A stretch of DNA of 64,000 nt from Oreohelix idahoensis (Eukaryota > Mollusca > Gastropoda > Stylommatophora > Oreohelicidae), in NCBI GenBank assembly GCA_024509875.1, contig JAMPIV010014142.1, positions 347,501 through 411,500 on the forward strand. Direction: 5' to 3'. Shown piece after piece: positions 1 through 11,117 of this stretch; position 1 is the first letter of the stretch, and each line of letters begins with the position of its first letter. The notes beneath the pieces were generated by a model. That model had not been told where the DNA came from. It ran no database searches and saw only the letters and a list, made by a program, of their open reading frames with translations. The position numbers and the translations under genes are program-made.

Positions 1-1600
1 CTCGCTTTTTTTATGTGCATAATTTTATGCAACTTATTCATTTCCATTTCTATTAACCTGGGACTTTTTATTTTGTTTTCTATTTTATTTTTATTTATTT
101 TTTATTTTGTTTTCTATTTTATTTTTATATATTTGTGTTTCGTTTCTTTGTTATTTTATTTATTATTATTACTTTATTTTTATTACTTTTTTTTTAGATT
201 TCTGTTGTAAATTAACTGAAATAAATGTGGCACCTGAATCCAATGCATATTTTTTTAAAAATTAAATTGTTTGTTTGAAAATGAGGTAGCATTTGCTTGT
301 TATACTCAAGACCGCCTCAGGCCGTTTTAACTTATATGACCCAATCAAGGCCCGCGATCACAGGGGGTCCCAAAGTCGAGTTTCCACCTCTAGCTTTGAA
401 ATAAAGAAACAAAAGATGTGGATTATTTCAAATTAGATATCAGGAATGTATGATAATGTATAGTATTAAAAATCAAACAATGTCTATATTTATTAACTAT
501 ATTTTAGGACATAAAAACGAGGTTTAAAAAAAATTATTATCTTAAGTCCAGGGGGCCAGGCAGAATAGTCTAAATCAGGCCCCGCAATTACTAAGCCTGA
601 CCCTGGTTGTACTTAGTACCGTGAGCTCAGACTTCAGAATTGTTACGCCAACATTAACTGCTTATAAATGCGCAGCCCTTCGATCATGTTGAAATTGTCA
701 CATTAGCATTATTCTGCCAGCAAACAGATCAATCCGGACCGATCTATATATATCTATTTGTCTGTGTCAGGCCGCAGTGTTGGAAGATTGTGTCTGCAGC
801 TAGCAGGCGGAGCAAAGCGTTGCGCGTGCAACTTATGGCTGTCATGAAACTTCTCTTCGGATATAATTTCTGTAATGTTTTCTTACATCGATTAAAGAAA
901 TAATTTAGATATTTTAAGTAACAAAACTGCTGTTTTTTTTTTTTAAATAGAGAGTCATTAATTATTTTATTGTAATATGGACAATAATATTTTCACGCGC
1001 TAATGGGAGATCTCACGTCACCGGAAAACCTCAAATATTCCACCAATACACCCCCATCACGGGGGAAATCCAGCTTTCCCTTTATGGAAGCACTTAGTGT
1101 CTTTATTCACGTTTTTCATCACATCCAACAAACACGGTTAATTTAGTTGTACCAGATTTTAATGATACTCTACTCCAAAAATTATACCTAATAAAAGAGC
1201 ATTAAAAAAAAAAAATCTATTCGGTGCCTTATTTTAAGATCCATCTTTGAATCCTTGATTGCCCTTTAACCAACGATGATAAATCTTTCCCTTCAAGCAA
1301 TTGGAAAATGTCATCAAAAGGTATGTGTTGATTTAGCATTATTTGTTTGATTAAGCGCTGATGTGGAACAATAAGAATTGAGATAGGATACGCCATGAGT
1401 ATTTCGGAAAGAAATGGTTTTTTTTTTCAGTTCACTTTTTTTTTCTTTACAAAATTTGACATTATAACCAGACCAGACGGTCTTTTATATTTGGACATGC
1501 GCCCTAATATAACCGAAGGATCCTGGGTTTAGGTTGAACGGTGCGCACCTCGCCAGACCGAGGCAAATTATATTTAAATTAAGAGAAAAAAAAGAGAATT
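1..1600. other. AT-rich non-coding stretch
   Basis: No gene is seen. The first 200 bases are T-rich low-complexity DNA whose open frame is only a product of base composition. The remainder is AT-rich unique-looking sequence with short A or T runs. Confidence 0.6.
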
Positions 1601-1604
1601 ATAT

Positions 1605-3420
<1,816 letters not shown>

Positions 3421-5125
3421 AATAAATGCTACACCGACAACCTTCAGCGATGGATTTAAAAAAAAAAAAAATTATAAAATCATTCAATTAAAAGAAAACC
3501 GCACGGCATTTAGCAAAAACTACACCACCGGACGGCATTTAGCAAAACTACGCGAACGCTCTTGAGACTTTCTGGAAAAGACTTCCCCCTTTAATAGCTG
3601 ACATTTTTCAAACGCTTTAAGTCGCACAAGAAATTTCTGCGCCGACTACACAGTATAAAGAGAAGTTCACACTTATTGCTCGCGCTTCATTAAACATAAA
3701 CGTTGATGCGAGAGTGTTGCATTTTCAGCAGCATCACCCCACACAAAGACGTACCAGCCCCTGCAGCACGTTTGCAAATCTGTCTATGTCGGGCAAGGCT
3801 TTTGGAAATAAAGAAAGGACCTTGTCTTTCTTTTTTTTCTCCTTGTTAAATAAAAAATGGCGAGTGTTGGGAACTTTGTTAGAGATTATAGAGGCTATTT
3901 AATAAGCAAAGACATGCCACCCACGGGGTTAAAGTAAATGCAATGGTGTATGCACTCTTCAGTAGCTTCTGCCCCTCAACCTCTCTTCCTTAGACTTTCC
4001 TCATAGCAGTCTCTTGTCTCCGAGCACGTCGCTTCATCGCAAAGAAACATTCACACAGACTTTAATTAAATGAAAATCTTTCAGAAGATATAAATCAATA
4101 AAAACTTTGCGAACTAGTCCAGTTGAAGCATAACAAGGGGGGAGGGGGGAAAGAGAAAGGGTTTGCGGTGAAATGTTTTCTTAAAATCATCAATTAAAGC
4201 TGTTTATGAAAAGCCGTTGGGCTAAAATAAAATATATTAAAAATAAAAATCCATTCCTCATCTCTGTCTATGAAAGGCTGAAAATGATGAAATCTGAAGA
4301 GATTTACTCTCACAACAGCGGCAGTGAAAATTGCTGGATATTTTGGTTGCGAAATTCAACATGTCAAATAACTCTCCTAATAATAATCTTGATCTAAGAC
4401 TAACACAAACTTTTTTCAAACGAAAGGCAAGCGAAGTTGTGGTCTTGTCGAATCCTTGTTTTTATCTCAAATGTGCACTGGAAGATCATATCTTGCGAAA
4501 ATTTTTCCAATAGCCAGCTTCAATGGAAAGCTGTATGAGTAAAGCGTTATGCAAAATATCATCTGGATGAGACAAAAATAAATAAGGAGACATCAGAGGA
4601 ATTTAAGAAAAGGGAAAATAAGACTGGATCACGGAGATATTATACAAGAAATGAGGTCTGAAGGACCGGGACGTGTTTAAACAGAATATTAATATTAGCG
4701 GGGGATTATGCTGTGGAGAGATGCGGTGAAGGACTACCCCCCTAAGGGCCAAGCATTCATCTCCTATACCCCCTCACCTTTTGTCCTATTCTGAATCAAT
4801 CTGGCGATCGTCTGCTCGTGTTTGCCTTGTGTCGAAAGCGTGAATTGTGTTCTCTCGGTTCAGGTTTTTCAGATCAAATACCTCCCCCCTTTCCTATTTT
4901 TCGTCTTTGAGAGGGGACATTTTTTTATTTCACTTTTTAAAATTTAAACTAAAACGGTTTCTCTTTAACTGGGGACATTTTCAAGGTATAGGACATTTCA
5001 TATGGAATAGCCCTGCATGCTCGAAAACTCCTTTTTTTCAAGCACTTATCGAAGTTCTTCCATTCTTTCTCAAGAGTAGATTGACAGGAGAGATAGATCA
5101 ACTAGAATGTAAGTATGCAGAAGAT

Positions 5126-5166
<41 letters not shown>

Positions 5167-5440
5167 GGGGTGGGGGGGGTGGGGGGGGGGGGTGGGGTGT
5201 TGAGACACTAAAAAAAACAAGTTTCAAAAATATAAAGCTAGACTGAACAAAAGACCTGACCGATTCTTCTTGAGAATATTCTATCGGCTCATCTTCTTTC
5301 GCGACTTGAAATCTCGTCAATCTTTGGTTGCCTTCATTTGTTTGTGTCTCTTGTTCTTTAAATTTACTACATAATTATTTGTCATCTACTGTACTTATGT
5401 TTTTACTTGATGTATCCATCCCTTGATTCTTATTTTTTTT
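3421..5440. other. Non-coding stretch, no recognised gene
   Basis: AT-rich sequence with short direct echoes such as 'CGGCATTTAGCAAAA' twice near 3510-3550. The open frames are short and show no motif. It ends near a homopolymer tract at 5126-5194. Confidence 0.5.
5126..5194. repeat. Poly-T followed by poly-G tract
   Basis: About 40 T residues are followed directly by a G-rich run of about 30 bases with few T interruptions. Frames on either strand here are homopolymer artefacts. The G run could form G-quadruplexes; copy number is probably unreliable in assembly. Confidence 0.9.
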
Positions 5441-5445
5441 CTCCT

Positions 5446-5755
5446 CCTTTTTAGCTCCTTATGGAGCATGGGGTCCTGACTACAGCTTGGTCCCCTTACA
5501 TGAAGCCTGCATCAAAGCATGCATGTGCTCTTGCCGCATTATTTTCTCTAGCAATTTGTTGTACACGATGAGGTTGCCAGAGATGGGGCACTGTACGAAG
5601 GATGGCCGCCGACCGAGCAAAGGGGAATCAATTTGTTGTTGCCCTACAAGACGCCACTAGGCGTGATGGCCACTGACTGCTTTGACGGTCGGCGGCTAAG
5701 GATCAAAGAAGAAGAAGATGAGGTTGCCAGCCTGTGACTATATGAATGCTCTAAT
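5446..5755 (-). repeat. Dispersed repeat R1 (LINE 3'-end-like), split by an insertion
   Basis: Read on the minus strand this matches the recurring R1 pattern of the window: 'GGCTGGCAA.CTCA.CGTGTA', 'GTTGCTA.AGAAA', 'GCAAGAGCA', 'GATGCAGGCTTC' and 'ATGCTCCATAAGGAGC'. Other copies lie near 22.1, 24.9, 28.0, 55.2 and 58.7 kb. The copy is interrupted at 5581-5716 by the 3' end of LINE F2. The R1 pattern also forms the tail downstream of the LINE frame at 27.58-27.99 kb, so R1 is probably the 3' untranslated end of that LINE family. Confidence 0.75.
5581..5716 (+). mobile_element. 5'-truncated LINE F2 3' end, nested in R1
   Basis: This 136-bp fragment ends in a (GAA)n tail and matches, on the opposite strand, the 3' end of the longer F2 copy at 19803-21352, including 'TGGCCACTGACTGCTTTGAC' and 'GGCGGCTAAGGATCAAAGAA'. 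It is bracketed by the 14-bp duplication GATGAGGTTGCCAG at 5567-5580 and 5717-5730. This is the pattern expected for target-primed reverse transcription with severe 5' truncation. Confidence 0.92.
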
Positions 5756-5867
5756 TTTTTCCTTTTCTTTTCTCATTCTTCATTCTCTTAATTCTTAAAT
5801 TTTTCTCTTTCTTTTCCTCGACCGATGTCGTAAATTTTAGATAGGTTAGAAGATAGCTATGGTCCCG

Positions 5868-6437
5868 TGTGAGCATAGGTGATAGTGGTAAATATGTGAG
5901 AATAAAGGTGTAAGAAATAGGTTTCCCGAATGAATTGTTAAGGAGAAGATTTGTCTCTGGACTGAATAGTTCCTCTAGTCCAGCCTATCTATACGACTAT
6001 ATTTTAGTGTAAGACAATCTTTCAACCCCTTATCTCTAGAAAGATAAGTTTAACTAAACACACACACACACACACAATTATGTGACAACAAGACACACAA
6101 AACGTGAAAAACTATGGTTAATTGGGTATGGGTCTGACCAACACACAACGTTAAGTTCTTTTTGTTGTTTATTATCATTAAACTTTTTACAACATCAAAC
6201 ATATAGAGAAATCAATAAATCATGTTTACAGACATATGAAAATAACCGACTAAGTGCCCTCCCCTTGTTGAGAAAGGATCCCAAAAGAAGTTAATAACCC
6301 AAAGGTCAAAGATTAGCACTAGGTTACAGAATAGACTATAAAGAACAAGTTCCCCACTAAATTACTACTCAGTAAAGTACACAAGTTTAGCGAAATAAAA
6401 AAAGAAGTTAGTACAATGATTGTAACAAAGGAAAATA

Positions 6438-6491
<54 letters not shown>

Positions 6492-6975
6492 TATGTGGCC
6501 ACAAACAATCTCGCTTACCCACTCCTGGTGTTGAATCCCTTGAAAAAATTACAATAGTTCCTGAACCTATACTGTCAGGTGGGTTGCCCAAATATGGCCC
6601 CAGTCCAGCCTATATATCGAATAATAATTACAAAGTGGACGCCAAATTTGGTGGTCTAATTTTCCCTGGATGAAACAAGTGTCACCGCGAATAGTTACTG
6701 AAGCAAGACGTGCTCTGGACGTTCACAGTTGCAAAAGGAGAAAAGTAATTCCCGTATTGCTAAGCATCTGGTTGCTAAGACAAATGTTACAATATGTAAA
6801 ACTGATGATGATGGTAAATCCTATCGGCTGGTTCTATGGTGAATGCCGATTTTGAAACAGCGTAGTTTTCTGGATCACTCCGTTGCTACGGCTGTCAAAG
6901 GTCAGGAATATATGTTCTTTCGTGTGCCCAGTGGGCTGGAAAAATTGAATAAATAATTCTGGGTAACGTACAGCC
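5868..6975 (+). repeat. Dispersed repeat R3, copy 1 (class unknown)
   Basis: About 1.1 kb matches, in inverted orientation, the segment 45530-46576 continuing at 47341. Shared landmarks are 'CCAGCCTATCTATACGACTA', 'GTGAAAAACTATGGTTAATT', 'TGTTTATTATCATTAAAC', 'GGCTGGTTCTATGGTGAATG' and 'GCCCAGTGGGCTG'. The two copies differ mainly by substitutions and microsatellite length. No protein motif is seen. It could be part of an LTR or of a non-autonomous DNA element. Confidence 0.75.
6437..6487. repeat. (CT)n microsatellite inside R3
   Basis: About 25 CT units. The R3 copy at 45.5-46.6 kb has only a short GA run at the equivalent place, so the run expanded after the copies separated. Confidence 0.95.
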
Positions 6976-7640
6976 CAGTTACGATTTTATATTAATGTTT
7001 ATTTGTCTCTTGGGCCCAACCGGTTCACGAAGGAACTTGGGACTTGTAACCACGAAGAAGACACCATTAATCCTTCACTGAATGAAGAAAGAGGACCGAA
7101 CTAGCTGTCGTAAAACGTGTGTGTAAACCCATTTCTTTGTTAATACACTATGTCGAGATACAAATATGCCCAGCCAATCACCGTTCAACAGACTCTGAGA
7201 CATATTAAATTACACGAAGTACACGCCATCTTGTTCCCCCAAGATGGCGGCAGACAGAATGGATTAGAAAAAACATATATAAGGAAAGAAACTTAAGCCT
7301 GAATTTCGGGACTCGGTCACGGAATGTACGAAACCGTCGAGAACCAATCAAAATAGTTCTTTACTCACTGGCAGATTCCCTGCGTCTACCTATATAAACG
7401 GGCGCATTTTATTCAAAAAATACACACACAAACACGAAGGCCATCACGACCGACTGTGGAAAGAGAAAGGTGTCAACATTGATTTATTGCTTACCTGCGT
7501 GACCGGGCACTCTTGCTTCACTAAAGTCGAGTCCAAATCTGGCTTGTATTAATCTTAGAGGGTAGGTAAACTTACTATACACTTGTAGGAGAATAGGCCT
7601 ACATCAGGTATATAATGATTGTATTTTTTTTGTGTGTCAT
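6976..7640. other. Non-coding stretch, no recognised gene
   Basis: No motif-bearing frame. Two TATA-like stretches (near 7275 and 7390) are present, but nothing downstream supports a gene. Confidence 0.4.
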
Positions 7641-8104
7641 TTATACTACCTACACCTGTATATATTTAATATATTTTGTTTTACTATGAATGTATCAGGT
7701 ATACTGATTGTATCTTGGGGAATTGGGTATAATGATTGTATTTCCTGGTATGATTGCTGAAGACGATAACCAACCTGAAATATAACCTATCAGTCCTTTT
7801 TAGGGCTCATATAACTCCAACCTGAATATAACCTATGACTATATCCTGTATAATGATTGTATTTTATAGTATCATGCATAATGGTTGTGTATGACTGTTG
7901 AAGAAGGAAACCAGCAGAAAATAGCCTACACCTGTATATATTTAATATAACTTTAGATTTTGTTTTACTATGAATGTATCAGGTATACTGATTATATCTT
8001 GGGGAATTAGGTATAAGGATTGCATTTCTTGGTATGATTGTTGAAGAAGAAAACCAACCCGAAATATAACCAAACAGTCCTTGTTAGGACTCATATAACT
8101 ACAA
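7641..8104. repeat. Two direct repeats of ~180 bp, 280 bp apart
   Basis: The block at about 7641-7820 recurs at about 7920-8104. Both carry 'CTACACCTGTATATATTTAA', 'TACTATGAATGTATCAGGTA', 'ATCTTGGGGAATT', 'GGTATGATTG.TGAAGA' and 'CAGTCCTTNTTAGG.CTCATA'. Identity looks near 90%. It lies just outside the inverted-repeat element at 8.17-10.27 kb and may be its flank or an older subterminal duplication. Confidence 0.8.
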
Positions 8105-8314
8105 CAGTATTGTTAGGATATATTTTACCAGCCAATATAGCACTTATCAGATATGGTCTGGTATATTACACAGCCCTACTTAAAAAAAAAAATTTTTTGG
8201 TGCCAAACATTTTACTCTTGATTGTACATAAATGAGGCCTGCTCAATCCAAATATCCCATTTACTTGTCTGTAGCAGCTCTAGTTTTTGAGATACAGTCA
8301 TTTTTGTATTTCAT

Positions 8315-8405
8315 TAATACAGGGTGACCCCCCCAAAAAACGGGCCCGCGCGCGCACTGTTTGTGCGCGCGCGGGCCAGTTTTTTTTTTGGGTCACCCTG
8401 TATTA
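8315..8405. mobile_element. Perfect hairpin (foldback/MITE-like) element
   Basis: TAATACAGGGTGACC at 8315 is mirrored by GGTCACCCTGTATTA at 8405. The arms run through a CCCCAAAAAA/TTTTTGGG step into an alternating GC stem (GCGCGCGCAC / GTGCGCGCGC) with a TGTTT loop near 8358-8362. A TA at each end suggests a TA target typical of Tc1/mariner-type elements. It sits directly upstream of the preserved protein region of the host element and adds a spurious N-terminus to that frame. Confidence 0.85.
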
Positions 8406-8429
8406 TTACAATATTTTCTATATAAGGCC

Positions 8430-9997
8430 AGCTTACTTTAAAGTAAAACTAGGTGACCAGGACAAGTCTTGGGCTCCTCATATTGTTTGCAAAACATGTG
8501 TTGAACACCTGCGACAGTGGACTTGTGAGAAAAGAAAATGTTTAAAATTTGGAATTCCAATGGTTTGGAGAGAGCCCAAGAACCACTATGATGACTGTTA
8601 TTTCTGTGTTGTGAATATTAAGGGAATTAATGGAAAAAATCACAAAAAGTGGAAATATCCAGATTTAGATTCTGCTAGGCGACCTGTTCCACACGGAGAT
8701 GACATACCAATTCCAACTTTCAGTCAGATTTCGGATTCTCTGCTAGAAGATGAGACAGCAGTGGCATGTGGAACGACAAGTGACAGTGATAGTGATTTCG
8801 AAGATGATTTTTCAGATGCTCAGCGCTTCGACCAGCTTGAACTAAATGATCTAATCCGAGATCTATATCCCTCCAAGGAATCTTCAGAACTTTTGGCTTC
8901 AAGATTGAAAGAAAAAAAAATTACTGACTGCTGAAACAAAGGTTACATTTTATCGCAGCAGAGAGCAAGGTTTTATTCCATTCTTTTGTAAAGAAAACAA
9001 CCTTGTGTTTTGTACTAATGTAGGAGGTCTTGTTAACAAAATGGGTGTAAGTTATACACCAGATCAGTGGCGACTTTTCATTGACAGCTCTAAAAGAAGT
9101 TTGAAGGGTGTTCTCTTACACAATGGTAACAAATATGGCTCAATTCCAATTGCTCATTCTACTACAATGAAGGAGGAGTATGCTACAATAAGCACAGTTC
9201 TGGAAAAATTGAAGTATTTAGAACATAACTGGATGGTTAGTGTAGCTCTTAAAATGGTGAACTTCTTGCTTGGCCAGCAAATGGGATTCACCAAATATCC
9301 ATGCTTTATATGTTTGTGGGATAGCAGGGCAAAAGATATGCACTGGACAAAGAAACAGTGGCCGTTGAGGGATGAATTTAAAGTTGGAGAAAAAAATATT
9401 GTCAATAAGCCTCTCATTGATCGAAAAAGAGTTCTACTGCCACCATTACATATAAAGCTTGGCTTGATGAAGCAATTTGTTAAGGCACTGAACAAAGATA
9501 GTACCTGTTTTAATTACTTATGCAGAAAGTTTCCAGAATTGAGAATAGACAAACTTAAAGCTGGAATTTTTGATGGACCTCAAATTAGAAAGTTAATAAA
9601 CGATCCAAATTTTATTGATTCCATGAACAAAACAGAGTCCACAGCCTGGTCATCATTTGTTTTAGTTGTGCAAAACTTTCTGGGTAACTTTAAAGCAGAC
9701 AATTATTCTGAATTAGTTGGAAACATGCTGTCGAGTTTTTGTGAACTTGGATGCAACATGAGCATAAAATTGCACTACCTCCATAACCATTTACATTTAT
9801 TTCCGGAGAATCTTGGCGACTTTACTGAGGAGCAAGGTGAAAGATTTCACCAAGATATAAAAACAATGGAAGAGAGATACCAGGGACTTTGGGATGCCCA
9901 TATGATGGCAGATTACTGTTGGACCCTTAAGCGTGACTGTCCGGGCATATCACATTCCAGGAAGTCCTCGAAAAGATCCTTTTTGCGTGTTGACTAA
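8430..9997 (+). pseudogene. Transposase-like uncharacterised protein, one frameshift
   Basis: Two frames form one protein of about 515 residues. The first reads from about 8430 to 8934. It contains VKLGDQDK, an APHIVCKTC cysteine pair, a second pair DCYFC, and RRPVPHGDD followed by an acidic Ser/Asp stretch. The second runs 9005-9997, with FIDSSK, LLHNGNKYGS, LLGQQ, a YPCFIC cysteine pair, LPPLHIKLGLMKQF, FDGPQIRKL and EEQGERFHQDIK. A 1-nt shift in an A9 run near 8917-8925 separates them. I recall the same ordered motifs in multicopy uncharacterised proteins of arthropods and other invertebrates. FIDSS, the residue before LKMVNFLLGQQ and the EQGER glutamate could form a DDE-type triad; this is inference. 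The middle position here is Ala (SVALKM), where I recall Asp in relatives. An acceptor-like CAG at 8430 suggests a lost upstream exon. Confidence 0.7.
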
Positions 9998-10270
9998 ACA
10001 AGTGCTAGTGATAAAGTTTTATTACATTTTTGGTAATATATGCACAGTAATTACATATAATATGAATGCAGACTAAAGTCAAAATGCCACTGATAGCACC
10101 TAACTCTAGGATTGTACATAACAATTGCCCTACTAATATGGTCATTCTTAGTTATCTCAAAAACTAGAGCTGATAGAAAAAATCTGATTACATTTTTGGA
10201 ATCAGCAACCCAAAATTACCCAAGAACAGCTATAGAATTTAAGGCACCAAAATGTGTGTATACCAGTGTT

Positions 10271-10699
10271 ATAGGTGGAAGGAAACGGTTGTATCATACG
10301 GTGTACAAATTATTGGATGTATTCATGTATTGTTATCAGAAAGAATGATTTGCAAGTAGACACCTGTCTTGTCTCGCTATTGCTAAATCACACTGAGCCA
10401 TGTTGTCATTCATCCTACATGCAGACACCTGAGACACGCTCATCTCATATACACTAGAAATAGGTGGGCTTGATGACAGAAATTAGCCCCTATTTTTGCC
10501 TTGTTACAGGTTTATTCGTGTCATCCAACCTGAGGTCGTATGTTCGAGTCAATCCAGCTGCCTGGAACTTCGCAGAAGCACAGTGATTGTACCGGAGCTA
10601 CATCCTTAGTCCCCCTCAGTCTTGGGTGGGCTAAAGGAACGATCATCAGCGGGTGTTTTGTGCAACAAATTAGGAAGGACAGAACTGTTCTAAGAGATG
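10271..10699. other. Non-coding stretch between element and palindrome
   Basis: No convincing gene. 'GGTCGTATGTTCGAGTCAAT' near 10533 resembles a B-box and could mark a SINE relic, but no A-box or tail was identified. Confidence 0.35.
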
Positions 10700-10887
10700 A
10701 GTACACATTAGTACCATTTCCGTCGGCAATTGTGAGCAATTAACGGTCAAGGAAGAAAAAGTGATTTAGCGCAGTGAGAGACAAGATTAACAGCACAGCT
10801 GATAAATTTTCTATAATTAATTAACAGCACAGCTGATATTTATAACTTTGTTCCTATAATTGGAAGACTTGTAATATAAATAAATAA

Positions 10888-10922
<35 letters not shown>

Positions 10923-11117
10923 TATATATTTATATATTTATATTACAAGTCTTCCATTTATAGGAACAAAATTATAGATATCAGCTGTGCTGTTAATTAA
11001 TTATAGAAAATTTATCAGCTGTGCTGTTAATCTTGTCTCTCACTACGCTAAATCACTTTTTCTTCCTTGACTGTTAATTGCTCACAATTGCCGACGGAAA
11101 TGGTACTAATGTGTACT
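10700..11117. repeat. 418-bp near-perfect palindrome
   Basis: A left arm of about 185 bp (10700-10885) is the near-exact reverse complement of the right arm (about 10934-11117), around an AT-dinucleotide centre. Each arm carries the 19-bp motif ATTAACAGCACAGCTGATA or a close variant twice. Mismatches are few, for example GCGCAG versus GCGTAG and TATTTATAACTTTG versus TATCTATAATTTTG. No coding potential. It may be a foldback element or a recent inverted duplication. Confidence 0.93.

Larger units (their letters stand above)
8170..10270 (+). mobile_element. Degenerate DNA-transposon-like element with long inverted repeats
   Basis: A gene-like region is flanked by inverted repeats. CAGCTCTAGTTTTTGAGATA at 8275-8294 is present as its exact reverse complement at 10153-10172. 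Further out, TTTTGGTGCC at 8195-8204 has its complement at 10243-10252. The spacing between the two landmarks is 76 bp on each side. The intervening arms are also related ('GGNNTGCTNANTCCAAANAT'), and 'CTGGTATA..ACACA' lies outside on both sides. The exact ends and target duplication are not resolved, so the true element may extend further. Confidence 0.65.

Noticed and set aside
4847..5203. 118-codon frame ending in Phe and Gly runs
   Set aside because: Its end is the poly-T/poly-G tract and the rest has no motif.
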